This document shows, in pieces, positions 36,015-46,937 of a DNA stretch of 64,000 nucleotides. Below the pieces are notes generated by a model. That model saw only the letters and a program-made list of their open reading frames with translations, had not been told where the DNA came from and ran no database searches. Origin of the DNA: Limonium bicolor. Lineage: Eukaryota > Streptophyta > Magnoliopsida > Caryophyllales > Plumbaginaceae. Location: NCBI GenBank assembly GCA_023374045.1, contig JAIOTZ010000240.1:1-64000 (forward strand), written 5' to 3'. Numbering within the stretch: position 1 is the first letter of the stretch; each line of letters starts with the position of its first letter. The translations under genes were made by a program, and so were the position numbers.

Positions 36015-36895
36015 TCATGCTAGGTCCATATCAAGCTTACAAGCCATTCTGATATTAGGGGGAACATGATCCCCCACCCACACCCGATTACTATCAACAA
36101 GAGGGTTTCCCAAATTACAGATAATCTTAGTCAGATAGCTATCATACAAAAAAGTATCACTTCTAATAATACTAGCGAAATTTGGTAATAATCCTCTCAC
36201 CATCAAGATATCCTCCCAACTGGCATTGGGTCTTCTGATATCTCCCAAATTGAGGATATCCTCAAAATATTTTCCAACTAATTCAATGCAAATGCTATGG
36301 CTACCCACCGAGATAGCAAGCTCCATGGCAATTCTTTTTGCTTTGATATCAGCATACTGCACATCACTAGTGCTAGAGATTCTTCGATTGAAAACAACAA
36401 TAGGCAAACCGCGGTCGTCTCGAATGAGACCAGCTATGACCCGATCCCCATACCGACTAGACAGCATACCCGTACAAATGTTGTCATAACCCGTCGGCGG
36501 AGGCTGCCAAATCCTAGGAATAGAGATGGGAAGAAACCTTCATAACTGAAAGATAAGCTTCAATAAAAGAGCTGTTTACCTCGACTTCTTTCCACCACGA
36601 AAGCTCTGAATTATGTTTGACTTTATTCCTCGAAGCATATATGACCCAAAGCTTATTGGCTATAAGAGAAGTCTTCTTCACACTCCACACCTCAGACATC
36701 CGAAGAAACCAGTCCAACATACCATCCACATTATGGTACATCATTCACATCCACCAAGCCCCTCCATAGGTCTCTAACAGCGCAGCAATAGAAGAAACAA
36801 TGAGCCAAGTTATCCTTATCCCCACAGAAGAAGCATTTGGAATTACCCTCAATCCGTCTAGCCAGATTGTCCTGACAAGGGATAGACAAAGAAAG
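36015..36895 (-). pseudogene. Second 5'-truncated LINE fragment: zf-RVT and RNase H
   Basis: On the - strand: a zf-RVT region (about 36750-36895) with CFFCGDKDNLAHC pattern, then LWVIYASRNKVKHN (36514-36744), then an RNase H-like domain (36015-36467) with VIAGLIRDDRGLPIV and KAKRIAMELA. The third acidic residue expected in 'ELDS' reads ELVG, and frames are shifted between the parts, so it is a dead copy. Sequence differs from the LINE at 32308-33003. No clear poly-T was seen at the left end. Confidence 0.75.
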
Positions 36896-38468
36896 GTTAC
36901 TTTTGCCTTATAATATAAAATAAGATCAAGAAGGGAGTGGTAACATGAGTCATTAAATTGACTTAGATATTTGTTAGGATGTTACTGGCTGAAGAGGGAA
37001 AACACATGTGGCTGGCGGAAATGAATGGCCAAGGTGGGAACCGATGAGTTGATTAATTTAAGTTATAACATAGTACTAAAGTCACTTTATGAAATGGATA
37101 TTTAGGAGTCACGTTCATGTGAGCTGGGCCGGCTATTAAGTGAGGAGAAGCTGCCTATTAGGCGGCAATAACTGGTCAAGTCAAGGGATTGACATTTGCC
37201 ATGGATTAAATTATACAATTAAATGTTATAAAAGTACTATTCACCCAAAATCACCCATTTTGATTTTTATTTGTAAACTTTGATTTGGACCTTATAAAAT
37301 GGTGTATAATGTCACATAAGTGTTATTATGAATGTAATCTAGTCCTTAAAGTGGTATAAAACCAATACTTTAGAATTATACACAAAAACGTGCTTTAAGG
37401 TGTTTTTATGCACATTTTGTGTTAAAGCTTGTTTTTAAGCTTGGTTTTCTTTCTTAATGGGTTCATTATACCCATTAAATGATTATTAAACTTAGGAATT
37501 TGATTTGAAACCAAACGGATCGGTCATATGACCTTTAAAGCTTGTTTAGAGCACATTCTGCTCTAAGTGACTTTTAGGCGTATTAATGCTGGTTCTTTAT
37601 GTTGGAGAGTTGTCCAATAATTTTAGTACGTTCATTTATGTGTTAATATGCTTGTGACAAAATTTTAGGTCCTAAGGAGTTCATTTGGGTATATATTACC
37701 CTAAATGGTCAAAGGGTGCAATAATTGTCTTATGTTGACCACTGTTGTTTTAAATTGATTTTTAGGCATGATTAGGCCTTAATTTAATTGATTAAATGTT
37801 TAATCAATGTTTAATTAATTAGGGGTATTTCAAAATAGGCACGACATAGAAAGAATTTATTTTTTTCTAGTCTAGATGAAGAAGAGAGGTATTCGAATAT
37901 AGAGGATGGGCAGATAAAATGGAACATCAAATGAGCGTATATATAGGAGGCCGAGGGTAACTGAAGAGCGAGGAATAAACTGTTTAATTAATACAGAAAG
38001 TAATTATTCAATCAATAAAGAATATTAAACCTTTTAATGAATAGAAAATTAGAAGTTAGGAAATGTGAAGAGGTAAAGATGATTTAATAAATGGAGTTGG
38101 AAATATGGAAAGTTTAAAGTGATTAACTAAATAAAATCAGAAAATACCAAAAGTGTAACCGACATATACTAAAACTAACTTATTAGTGTGTGTAATTAAA
38201 TCAAAACTATCATTATTATAATAAGTTATAAACAAAAATACACTAAAATAATACGAAATACACATGGATCATATTATTACATCAAAAATCATAACCAAAG
38301 TATTTTGAATCGGGTTATTTATTAAAACGGATCATTTTATTAAATACTATTTAACATGCTCATAAATTATAGTATAATCCTCAAAAACTACTTATTATAC
38401 TTGCAAACTAATATACCACTAAACTATATAATAGATGTACTTTGAATCAACAGTATTATTTGAATCAT

Positions 38469-38525
38469 ATCATTATTATTATTATTATATTATTATTATT
38501 TTATTATTATTATTATTATTATTAT
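38469..38525. repeat. (ATT)n microsatellite
   Basis: Near-continuous ATT repeats with two one-base slips, inside solo LTR C. Confidence 0.9.
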
Positions 38526-38789
38526 AGCTCCATTTTTAATAAATAAATATACCAAGTTAACTAGAGAAATACAAGGATCATTAATAAAATAACAATTGGC
38601 CTAATTCAAACATGTTATTTGTTAGAATGGATTCTCTTTAGTAAATAACAAACGTGTAACCTTCATATATATATATATATATACATTCATATATACTATA
38701 CTTGCAAACAATAACACGTAACCTTGCAAACTATAATATATACTCGTAAACTAGAAAATAAATGTATTTTAAAATTTAGGGGTATTTCA

Positions 38790-39114
38790 CGCATGAAGTG
38801 CGAATGCGGATTACTAGCCAACTCATGGTTGTGCAACGATTGCATTACCAGGATAGACCACCCTGTAAGCCCCCACCGCGGATGCTTAGGCGGAACGGGC
38901 AGTTGCATTTCTTCGTGATGCGTCGCCACTTTTGACTAGATGAGGACAATTCGCATTGGCTATTCGGCGGCCTACTCTTGTTGTACCTCTCACACGTCAA
39001 TACTAATTCGCCGGAATAGATAGGGGGCAGCGACACCGGCATGGAAGAAGGGGTGGTGACGCAAGATAGAAGGTGGGGGCGGCGACGCGGGTTAGGATGG
39101 ATGGGCGACATCAC
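38790..39114 (-). pseudogene. FAR1-like gene remnant, DNA-binding piece
   Basis: Minus-strand frame 38845-39114 has LVLTCERYNK then ITKKCNCPFRLSIRG, the Cys-x-Cys-Pro-Phe pattern of the FAR1 DNA-binding domain; an overlapping frame (from 38929 down) continues with GWSILVMQSLHNHELA, the W...HNHE part of the same domain. A one-base shift lies between them near 38885. At 38790-38794 (CGCAT) solo LTR C interrupts; the frame continues in phase in the piece at 28775-28925. The zinc-coordinating Cys, Cys, His, His pattern is complete across the two frames. Confidence 0.65.
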
Positions 39115-40616
39115 CGTCAGCTACTCAGGAATCCTTTTTTGCTTTTTCAGACAGTTGCTTACCAAATTTTGTCTAGAATAACACCTATATTGCAAAAAAA
39201 AAACTATAAAAAGTACCTCAGAATGGGCCCCTCATGAATTCTCCTTAGTGTTAACATCATCTGCATACTCGTTGTAGATCTTCGTATCACCACCTTCGTT
39301 ATTTCCTCCATCTTTTTTGTTCTTCTTACCGTAAAATTTCTTCAAACATTTCAAAACCATTTCCTCTCTTCCTCTCTCTAACTATAAGATTTCTTAATTT
39401 GAATATGATTTCATAACGAATTCAATCTCCTTATATAATGAAATTTGGGTGCATCTCGTAATATGTCACAAATTATAAATAAATATGGTAATTTTCGGAA
39501 AGTATTGAAACATGGACAAAATAATCATTTTCCAACAGAGAGAATTGGAATTCCGACAATAAGTAGCGACCCTTAAACTATTTAGCTATATAATTTCAGA
39601 CGCCTGACAGTCCTTACTGCGTCGTTCAACTGCAAATAAAATGAAAGTTGCTGGTGATCAGATTAGGCATGAATGAGGTCGATTAAAGCAAAGTACATTT
39701 AACACAACTGGGTTGCTATTCGCAGTACAAAATTACTAATCACCGCAGTACAAAATTTTTTTAATTCATATTGACGTTGTACACATGTAGTGACATCGTG
39801 TCGTAAATTTTGTTTTTCAAAATATGCATTTCGTCACCGTGAACCGTAAAAAACGCTCTCATTGTATCGTTAAAGCCGTTTTTATTGTGTTCGAATGTTA
39901 TAATCGGGACTTGACATTGTTAAACGACGTTTTACGTTATGTTTGATTAAATTACAGACATTGTCACAATTTCAGAAACGTCGTATTGAAAATGTAGTTG
40001 ATAACGCCAATTTCGGGTAAAAAAACACTCTCGTTGTAGTAAAAGTCGTTAAACCCGTTTTTATTGTGTTTGGATGTTATAATTGTAATTTCATGCTAAG
40101 TTATTGATGTTTTACTGTATTTAGTACGAAACGACGTTAATATCTTGAAAACGAGTCAAAACGAGCGTTTTTTGAAAAAACGCTCCAAAACGTGCACGTT
40201 ATATATAAACGGGATGTGTTCGGTATCTTCATTTCTCACGAACGCACCATCTCTCCTCCAAACTACCTCGCCGGAATCCTCTCTTCCTGATCGCCGGAGC
40301 CACCGCCGGACCACCGCCGGACCACCGCCGACCACCGCCGGACCACCACCGGAAAAATTTTCCGGTGAGTTTTTCAATTTTTTTTTTGCAAGTTATAGAT
40401 CTTGATGTTGTGATTTCAAATATGTTGTTAGAATTTAGAAATACACATTAAATTAGCCTAGATCTACAAAATAAAAATCTGGAAAAAAAGCTTGAAACTC
40501 CATTAATGGAGTTCAGTCACTCGCCTCAACACTGGACACGACCTGCGTCTCCTCGCCGCGCCGACAAAGGCGAGTTATCGCCGCTCGCCTCTTGCTTGGA
40601 CACGACCTTCCTCTTC
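39115..40616. other. Low-coding flank with promoter-like stretch, up to Element E
   Basis: No gene recognised. About 39845-39910 and 40017-40085 are diverged direct repeats ('gtaaaaaacgctctcattgta...gtttttattgtgtt'). 40161-40183 is an inverted repeat GAGCGTTTTTT-G-AAAAAACGCTC. TATATATAAA at about 40200-40209 is followed by a CT-rich, GC-rising leader, a (CCGCCGGACCA)n stretch at 40301-40347 and a GTGAGT donor at about 40363. This resembles the promoter and first exon of a gene or transposon whose body was displaced by Element E. Confidence 0.45.
40145..40362 (+). pseudogene. Possible first exon of an unknown gene, low support
   Basis: A short open frame with a TATA box before its useful part, a Ser/Pro/Arg-rich product (SPESSLPDRRSHRR, then TTAGPPP repeats) and a good GTGAGT splice donor at the end. 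No domain recognised. Nothing downstream to 40616 continues it clearly; 40500-40616 is GC-rich with 'ctcgccgcgccgac' and repeats 'ggacacgacc' twice. Could equally be a simple-sequence artefact. Confidence 0.25.
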
Positions 40617-43600
40617 TGAAATACCCCAAATCTAAATAATATTATTAGATCATTATTTATGGAATATAATCCAAATATGAATCATTTCACGTACGCATGC
40701 AAACCCATGCATGAAAACGTTACGTAAAAACAGTCGTTTCTCCATAAACGCTAAAACGCCTTAGAAGCATATGGTCAAACATGACCTTGTATGACCCTCT
40801 AATATTCAAACCAAATGGTCATACAATTATTATATGAATATATAAATATATTCCCTAAGCTAAATTCAGTCAAAAACGCAAAACGCTCGGGAGTGCTCAC
40901 GCACGCTCCTTAAAGCACGAAAAGCCCGGAGGAGTGCCGAGGTGGCACGAACTCCTATAAAATTAATTCCTAGAGTTCCTAACATCATTATTTATCATTC
41001 TAAAGAGAAACCACGAAGTGGTTTCTCAAAATTCAACAAAATCCTCGGGAGTATTTCTTAGCGCTCCTTTTTGGCCCGGGAGTGTCCCGATGGCCCGTAA
41101 ATTATGTCACGGGTTGATATAACCCCATATAACTCAATGTAACATCTTAGTATATGTTTATTTACCATAATAAGTGTTTACAAACACTTGTAACTCATAA
41201 AAACAATTGGTTTCCAAAAAGGTTCCTTAGAGCACAAAAACACACCTTCGGGTGTCACGAAAATGCGTTTTACGCAATTGCCTTGTAGTTTTTGACATAC
41301 CACGAATTGGTAATCTTAAAAAGGGTTAAAATGACCTTCTAAATCAGTTGGTGTGACTAGTCAACAAGGCTCTCTATAGGGGCCGATTTTAAGAGCAAAA
41401 ACTAGTATAAAATTTGCTTTAAAAAGTTTATAAAAGGCTTAAAACATGATGACTCATCATCCCATGTGTTATATTACTTAATGCAAAATTATGTAGGTCT
41501 CATATGACCAGCAAGCTGTCGAAATTATGCAGAATAATAAGGCCATGTGAGCTAGGAAGAAAACAAAATGCAAAAAGGTAAAAAGTAGATCTAAGATTCC
41601 TTTCTTTTGCTTTCTTACAAACTAAGTAATCTTCCATGTTCTTCCTTGGCTATTCATGGCCGGTTTTTGAGCTCCATTCAGGCCTCCAATTCGTGACTCT
41701 ACATGAAGAAGAAGACAGGCCAATTAGCATTGAAAAATCAAAGGAATATCCTTACCTTTTCTTACCTTGTCATCTAGCCAACATTATTTGCTTTCCAACT
41801 CTTGCTTAGTCACACCACATGGCCGGTTTTCATGCTGGAAAGGAGGACATTTATTGAGCCAATCAACCAAGAAATAAACTAAGAAAAAGCATAGTCTTTT
41901 GACATTAAAAATTGACAAACAAAAATCAATTCTAGAATTGCATTCTACCTTATACGTGAGTGAGCCTCATTTCCCTCCTTGCACAATTCTTGCACGGTTT
42001 GGTAAGCTCCCTCCTCTCTCTTCTAGCTTCATCTTCTTCCTTTGAAGCTCTTAAGTCCATTAATGGAGTTTTAACTTCTATCTTCATCTTTAAGGTAATT
42101 TCCTAGCATTTCTTGGCAAGTCTTGAAGCAAAACTCTTCCTAGCATAACAAGGTGTGTTCGGCTTCATTTAGTTCTCCAAGGAGATTGTCCAAACCAACA
42201 TTAAACCAAGGAGCATCTCAAGGTTATCTTAAGGTAGGTTTTAAAGCTTGAAAATCCTTAAAGCACATTTTTATGTGTAACCAAGTTCTACTTCTTCTAA
42301 GTCTCTTTTCTTATTCATTTTGATGAAGGAAAACTTGCTCTTCATCTACCTTTGGTGAGCCGAAATTATAAGAGAAAAAGTCTAAGGTAAAGTCTTGTAA
42401 AACTACTTACAAATCCACTTAAGATCTTTGTTGAAGATCTAACTCCTAAACACCTTCACCTCTTGCATAAAACCAAAGAGGAGCATCAAGTTTACCTAGG
42501 AGAAAGCTTGGAGATTCAAGAAGAAGTCCAAGCACTTAACCACCTTTGTTAAGAAGTAAGTTCACTAAGTAAATCTTTATGTTATAAGCTTTGTTAAGCT
42601 TCTAAAAATTATACAAAAATTATGTACACCTCCTAGGTTGTATGAAACCGAAACTATATGGTATTATATGCCAAAAATATAATCTATAACTTATAAGGAA
42701 AATATTTACCTTAAGACACATTTTTGTGTCACAAAATTTATTTATGTTACATACACATTCAAGCCGAATCATCTAGGACAAAAGTACTTCATTTTGAGCT
42801 AAGAATTTATATAAGACATTACAATAATTTATACATGAGTTATATGACTCCTATGAATTTATTTATAATTATTTAGACATATAAATCCACTTTTATATAA
42901 CATATGGTCTCATTTAAAATATGGCCGAATGCTCTAGGTGTTAAATGGAATTCAATGAGCTACTTATGTATATAAACTTATACTATAAAGTTTGGTGAGT
43001 TAAAAATATTTATTTAGTGCTTAAATGGCTAATTAATTAAGTTATGTGGCTTAAATGTAATTTTTACAAAGTTTAGTGCAAATATTGTGAAAGCCGAGAG
43101 CTAAAGGGTATTTAGTGTATTATGATATAATATAAGGTTAGGAATTGAGTTTATGAATTTTAGATAATTTAAACAAGCCTTAAAATAACTTTTATAAAGT
43201 TTTGGGCTATTATGTAATTTATAAAAGTTGATATGAAAGTTTGTAAATTATTAGTGGGCGAATTGATAATTAAGAGAATCATTGAGTTCACTTTCGAAAT
43301 TTTGAAGGATTAAATATTTAGGCTTTAGATTATAAGTTATTAAGATACTAATATAAAGTTTTGGGATGAAAATGTAATTAAGGAAAAATAAATGACATAG
43401 CCGAATTACTTTGGGGTTAGTTTGGTAATTTAAGAATTTATATATATATATTCGGCATTTATGGAGAATTAAAATTAAAACTATAGTTTATAAGACATTA
43501 TGTAAAGATTATAAGATTTTGTGGCTAAATTGCAATTATAGAAAGTATAAATATATGCCGAGATTTTGAGGGGCTAAGATGTAATTCTTGAAAGTTATAA

Positions 43601-45468
43601 TATTTATAAGTTATGTCCAAAAGATTAGTGGTAGTTTTGTAATTTAATTAGATGAGGAATTAAAACTATGTTATATAAAGAGATTAGAATTTAAGTGTAA
43701 AGTTTATGAATTAATGTGGTTGTTTTGTAAATAACCGAAATACAAGTTTAAGAATTTAGATTTAAATAAATATAGGTCCTATATGGATATTTGGAGGATT
43801 TAGAAGAAAGAATTTTGATTAAAGGAATTATGGAATTAAAACTATGGCTTACATGGTTATAAGGAATTAAAAGATAAACAATAAATATTATTTATGGTTA
43901 AAAGGAGAATAAAAAACTATAAGAATTTTATGTCTATGTATGACATATAAATATAGTTAAGAAATTATAAGTTGTTATGTCACCTAGACAAATAAAATAA
44001 ACAACAAATGCAATAAACACATATGTGTGCATTAAAGGATTTATAAATAAATCAAAAGGAATAACAAATAAGTTATACTAAATCATGAGGTAATTAAAAG
44101 AAATAAACCTCACATGAAATAACAAATACGAGATTTGTTAAATGATCCAATAGAATTATTATATAAGGGTAACATAAATTAACCCTCTCAGTCAATCCTA
44201 TTCTAGGACTTTGTTTGACCAGACGTTGACCAGGAATTAAACGAGTACAGTCTACGGTGAACGGTATGGGATTCTTGCAACCTGTTTTCTATCGGATTAC
44301 ACCGGCTTGTGTGCTATCTGTTGTTTGAAATAACGACCAAGATAATTAATGTAAAATGTTGTTTACTCTTGTGCTGTTGTATTATTTTATGTGCGTGAAT
44401 GTTGCTGACTACAACGTGTATGTCCCACGCATACAAACACTACTATACCAGTGGATTAAATACCTGCGCTTCAGTATACCGAGGACTTGTACTCAAGTCT
44501 CTCACTAACTTCACTTTATAACAACGTCATTATCCTAAACGTGATAATTGACAATACACATTGTGTTCTTGTTTAACGTCTTTATATGACACTTAACAAT
44601 TCTATACTTCGAGAACGAGGAGCCCAGTTGGATCTGGCCATGCATGCTACAGGAGTTGTACCTGTCTCAGGTCGTCTCCTACTACGTCGCGACGGAACAT
44701 TCAGTTGGGAGGAAGACTCTATTCCTCCCGGGATTCAAATGCCCATCAGTTCAGTTTGAGGAAGATTTCATTCCTCTAGTGGGATTCATTTTCCCACGCC
44801 TCTCAGTTCAGGGTTTAACTACGTTATCTCCTGGGGTTTTTATACCCAACCTTTCTCTATAACGAGGTCACTATACCTCCACTATTGATATACTTTTATA
44901 CATCTGTCAGTCCCACTGTGTGGACCCGACAGCTATCAGACATTTCAGTTCAGCTAACTTGACCTTCTGTGTCTTGTTCTATGTGACATTATTGTCCTTG
45001 TTTGGATACTTGTTATCATCAGATTATGCTTGTTTACAGCTTTATAAAAATGAACTGCATGTGTTCGACAAAGTAGTTGGTGTGGCCCGGTAGACGATGG
45101 GCTGCACGTTTTCCATACCAGCATTGTTTGCTGAGCCCCTTTGGGGGCACCCCCATTTTTCAGGTACCTGAAGTTTAAGAAGATCACCACACTGAGTGTA
45201 GGTGGGGTAGACCAAGCTTTGGGAGTCTACATTAGTTAATTATTTTATTTCAGTATTTTACTTGAGTTTGATTCCTAGTATCTCGGGTTGTATCTGTATT
45301 CCAGACCGTGACATTTGAGGATTGTATTTGGACTTAGCCTTGTTGGTCACAAGGGTGGCCAACGGCATTGTAATACCGCCCGGTTGTTGTATTTATCTCC
45401 GCTGCAGTTGTATTTTATTTGGGAGTGATCGCCGTTCAGTTTATTGGATTTCGGGTTGGGGTATTACA
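40617..45468 (+). repeat. Element E 5' LTR
   Basis: 4852 bases, TGAAATACCCC to GGGGTATTACA. The body includes a long AT-rich part (42600-44200). The 72-codon frame at 44644-44862 recurs in the other LTR and has no domain. Paired hairpin at 45119-45148 (CAGCA-TTGTT-TGCTG, then GCCCC-TTTG-GGGGC). Confidence 0.93.
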
Positions 45469-45472
45469 AAAA

Positions 45473-45498
45473 TGGTATCAGAGCGTAGTTACGCTCTG
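45473..45498 (+). promoter_or_regulatory. Element E primer binding site within a palindrome
   Basis: TGGTATCAGAGC (45473-45484) fits initiator tRNA-Met. CAGAGCGTA at 45479-45487 pairs perfectly with TACGCTCTG at 45490-45498, so the 3' half of the PBS can be held in a hairpin. Confidence 0.85.
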
Positions 45499-45649
45499 GA
45501 TACAAGGATACACCGAGATTAGGATTTCTAAGACTTTAGATTAAGGGTTGAGAGATAGTATTGAAAAGAGTTTAAGTTAGTTTTACTTAGACTACTATCC
45601 AAGACCAAGATTTTGACCACAGTGCCTAATATACCTCAACATCCTGCAG

Positions 45650-46937
45650 ATGTCAGGAAGAGGAGGACGACGTGGACAGGCTGATGAGGAGCCAAACATC
45701 AGGCTGGCAGACATTGCTACCTTAATTGCTCAGGCATTTGCACAGGCGGGGGTTGCACAGCAGCAGCAGCTACCTCCACCACCACCACCCAGGGAGAGAG
45801 ACTGGGTGAAGAGTTTGGCTGATCTGAGGCCAACTGCATTCAAGGGGCAGACTGACCCTGCTCACTTAGAGACATACATCATGGAGATGGAGACAGCGTT
45901 CGAGACGCTTGCAGTCCCAGCTAGGGAAAAAGTAAGACTTGCAGCCTTTTATCTGAAGGATGCAGCGAGAGATTGGTGGAACATGGTGAAAGCCGACCAC
46001 CTGGATGACCCAGCTTTTACTTGGGGACATTACACTGCACTACTGAGAGGCAAATACTACCCGGCCCACACCAGAATGGTGAAGACTAGGGAGTTCGACG
46101 CCTTGGAGCAGACGGGGAAAATGACCGTGGATGAGTATTATGCCAAGTTTACTTCACTACTTCGGCTACTACCCGGTATAGGTTACTCGGACCAGGTTCT
46201 AGTTGACCGGTTCTACGGGGGACTGAGCCCTCGACTTCAGTTTGGGATGGGACCAATCATCCCCATCAGTTTACAGGAGTGTTATCATGCTGCCTCCGTG
46301 GTGGAGATTACATGCAAAAGAAGGGATGCTTTGAGCTCCCAGAAAAGAAAGGACGGACCTGGCAGTGAGGATGCCAAACAGGGAAACTCCAACAGAAGGA
46401 ACAAGCCCTATCAGAAAGGACAGGGGTCCTACCAAGGGAAGGGGAACCAAACTACTGGGAGCCCCCAGTCAGGAACCCACGGAGCAACAACTTCACAGAA
46501 AACCTACCCATCTAAGGGTAGGAACTCTAAGTTAAATTTGAGACTTTTGTGATTACTTCAGTACCTTTGGGATGTATAATTGACCTTGATTGTGTTAGGT
46601 TCTGGACATGGCTCAAACACGGGCCAGAAGTATGTCCGTCGTTTCAACTGTAAACAGTGCGGGAAGGATCACCCCGGCGTAGACTGCCAGGGGGAGAAAG
46701 TCATGTGCCGCTACTGTCAGATACTCGGGCATCGTGCCTTCGAGTGCATCCGAAACCCGGAAAGCAGGAACTACCGCCCGGGAGCAAAGGCAATCACCGG
46801 CCCTAAGAATGGAGCTAGCGATACTCGCCCTCCACCAACAAACCAGGCTCAGGGGTATAAGGGCAAAGGCCCAGCATCGGGACCCGCCCTACATGTCATG
46901 GACCGCTCGGATGAGGCTGGTCCTTCTACCAACCCAG
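45650..46937 (+). CDS. gag: Element E Gag (capsid/nucleocapsid), two exons
   Basis: Exon 1 is 45650-46517, exon 2 is 46599-46937, about 402 codons. The ATG gives MSGRGGRRGQADEEP, homologous to the Element A start. Residues about 65-250 form the retrotransposon gag domain (YLKDAARDWWNMVKADH, MTVDEYYAKFTSLLRLLPG, DRFYGGLSPRLQ). A basic Gln/Lys/Gly-rich linker follows, then in exon 2 two zinc knuckles: CKQCGKDHPGVDC (CX2CX3HX4C) and CRYCQILGHRAFEC (CX2CX4HX4C), for RNA binding and packaging. The intron 46518-46598 is phase 1 and the spliced codon is Gly. If it is not removed, translation stops within it at 46550-46552. The last nucleotide, G46937, starts a codon completed by either downstream acceptor. 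The protein forms virus-like particles in the cytoplasm. Confidence 0.9.
46518..46598 (+). other. Inferred intron within Element E gag
   Basis: 81 bases, GTAGGA...TTGTGTTAG, with in-frame stops. Same place and phase as 5004-5083 in Element A. Since exon 1 ends at PSKG and the knuckles are in exon 2, unspliced RNA would give Gag without nucleocapsid. Confidence 0.8.

Larger units (their letters stand above)
30317..37832 (-). mobile_element. Solo LTR D nested in LTR C
   Basis: Left edge TGTAACACCCC (30317), right edge GGGGTATTTCA (37831-37832 is the final CA), flanked by perfect AAATA duplications (30312-30316 and 37833-37837). 7.5 kb in total, about 5.9 kb without the two LINE fragments. The right part shares the 'gcttgtttttaagcttggttttctttc' stretch with the LTRs of Elements A and B, so the family is related. 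I find no PBS, PPT or gag-pol trace, hence a solo LTR. The long AT-rich stretches at 33050-34980 hold nothing recognisable. Confidence 0.82.
28926..38789 (-). mobile_element. Solo LTR C of a chromovirus, inserted in the FAR1-like gene
   Basis: Left edge TGTAACACCCC at 28926, right edge GGGGTATTTCA at 38789, flanked by perfect CGCAT duplications (28921-28925 and 38790-38794). Without the nested LTR D the sequence is about 2.35 kb and has no PBS, PPT or coding trace, so it is a single LTR left by LTR-LTR recombination. Includes an (ATT)n tract at about 38469-38525 and a short (TA)n tract near 38667-38682. Confidence 0.88.

Noticed and set aside
30317..37832. Region D as a complete retrotransposon rather than one LTR
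   Set aside because: No internal LTR ends, PBS or PPT were found; both ends are LTR ends of one orientation with a perfect TSD.
38811..38919. GRF-type zinc finger on the + strand (CECG...)
   Set aside because: The pattern breaks after the first cysteines, and the - strand FAR1 reading explains the same bases better.
44644..44862. 72-codon frame, repeated at 55780-55998
   Set aside because: It is duplicated only because both LTRs carry it; no domain and no sign of expression.
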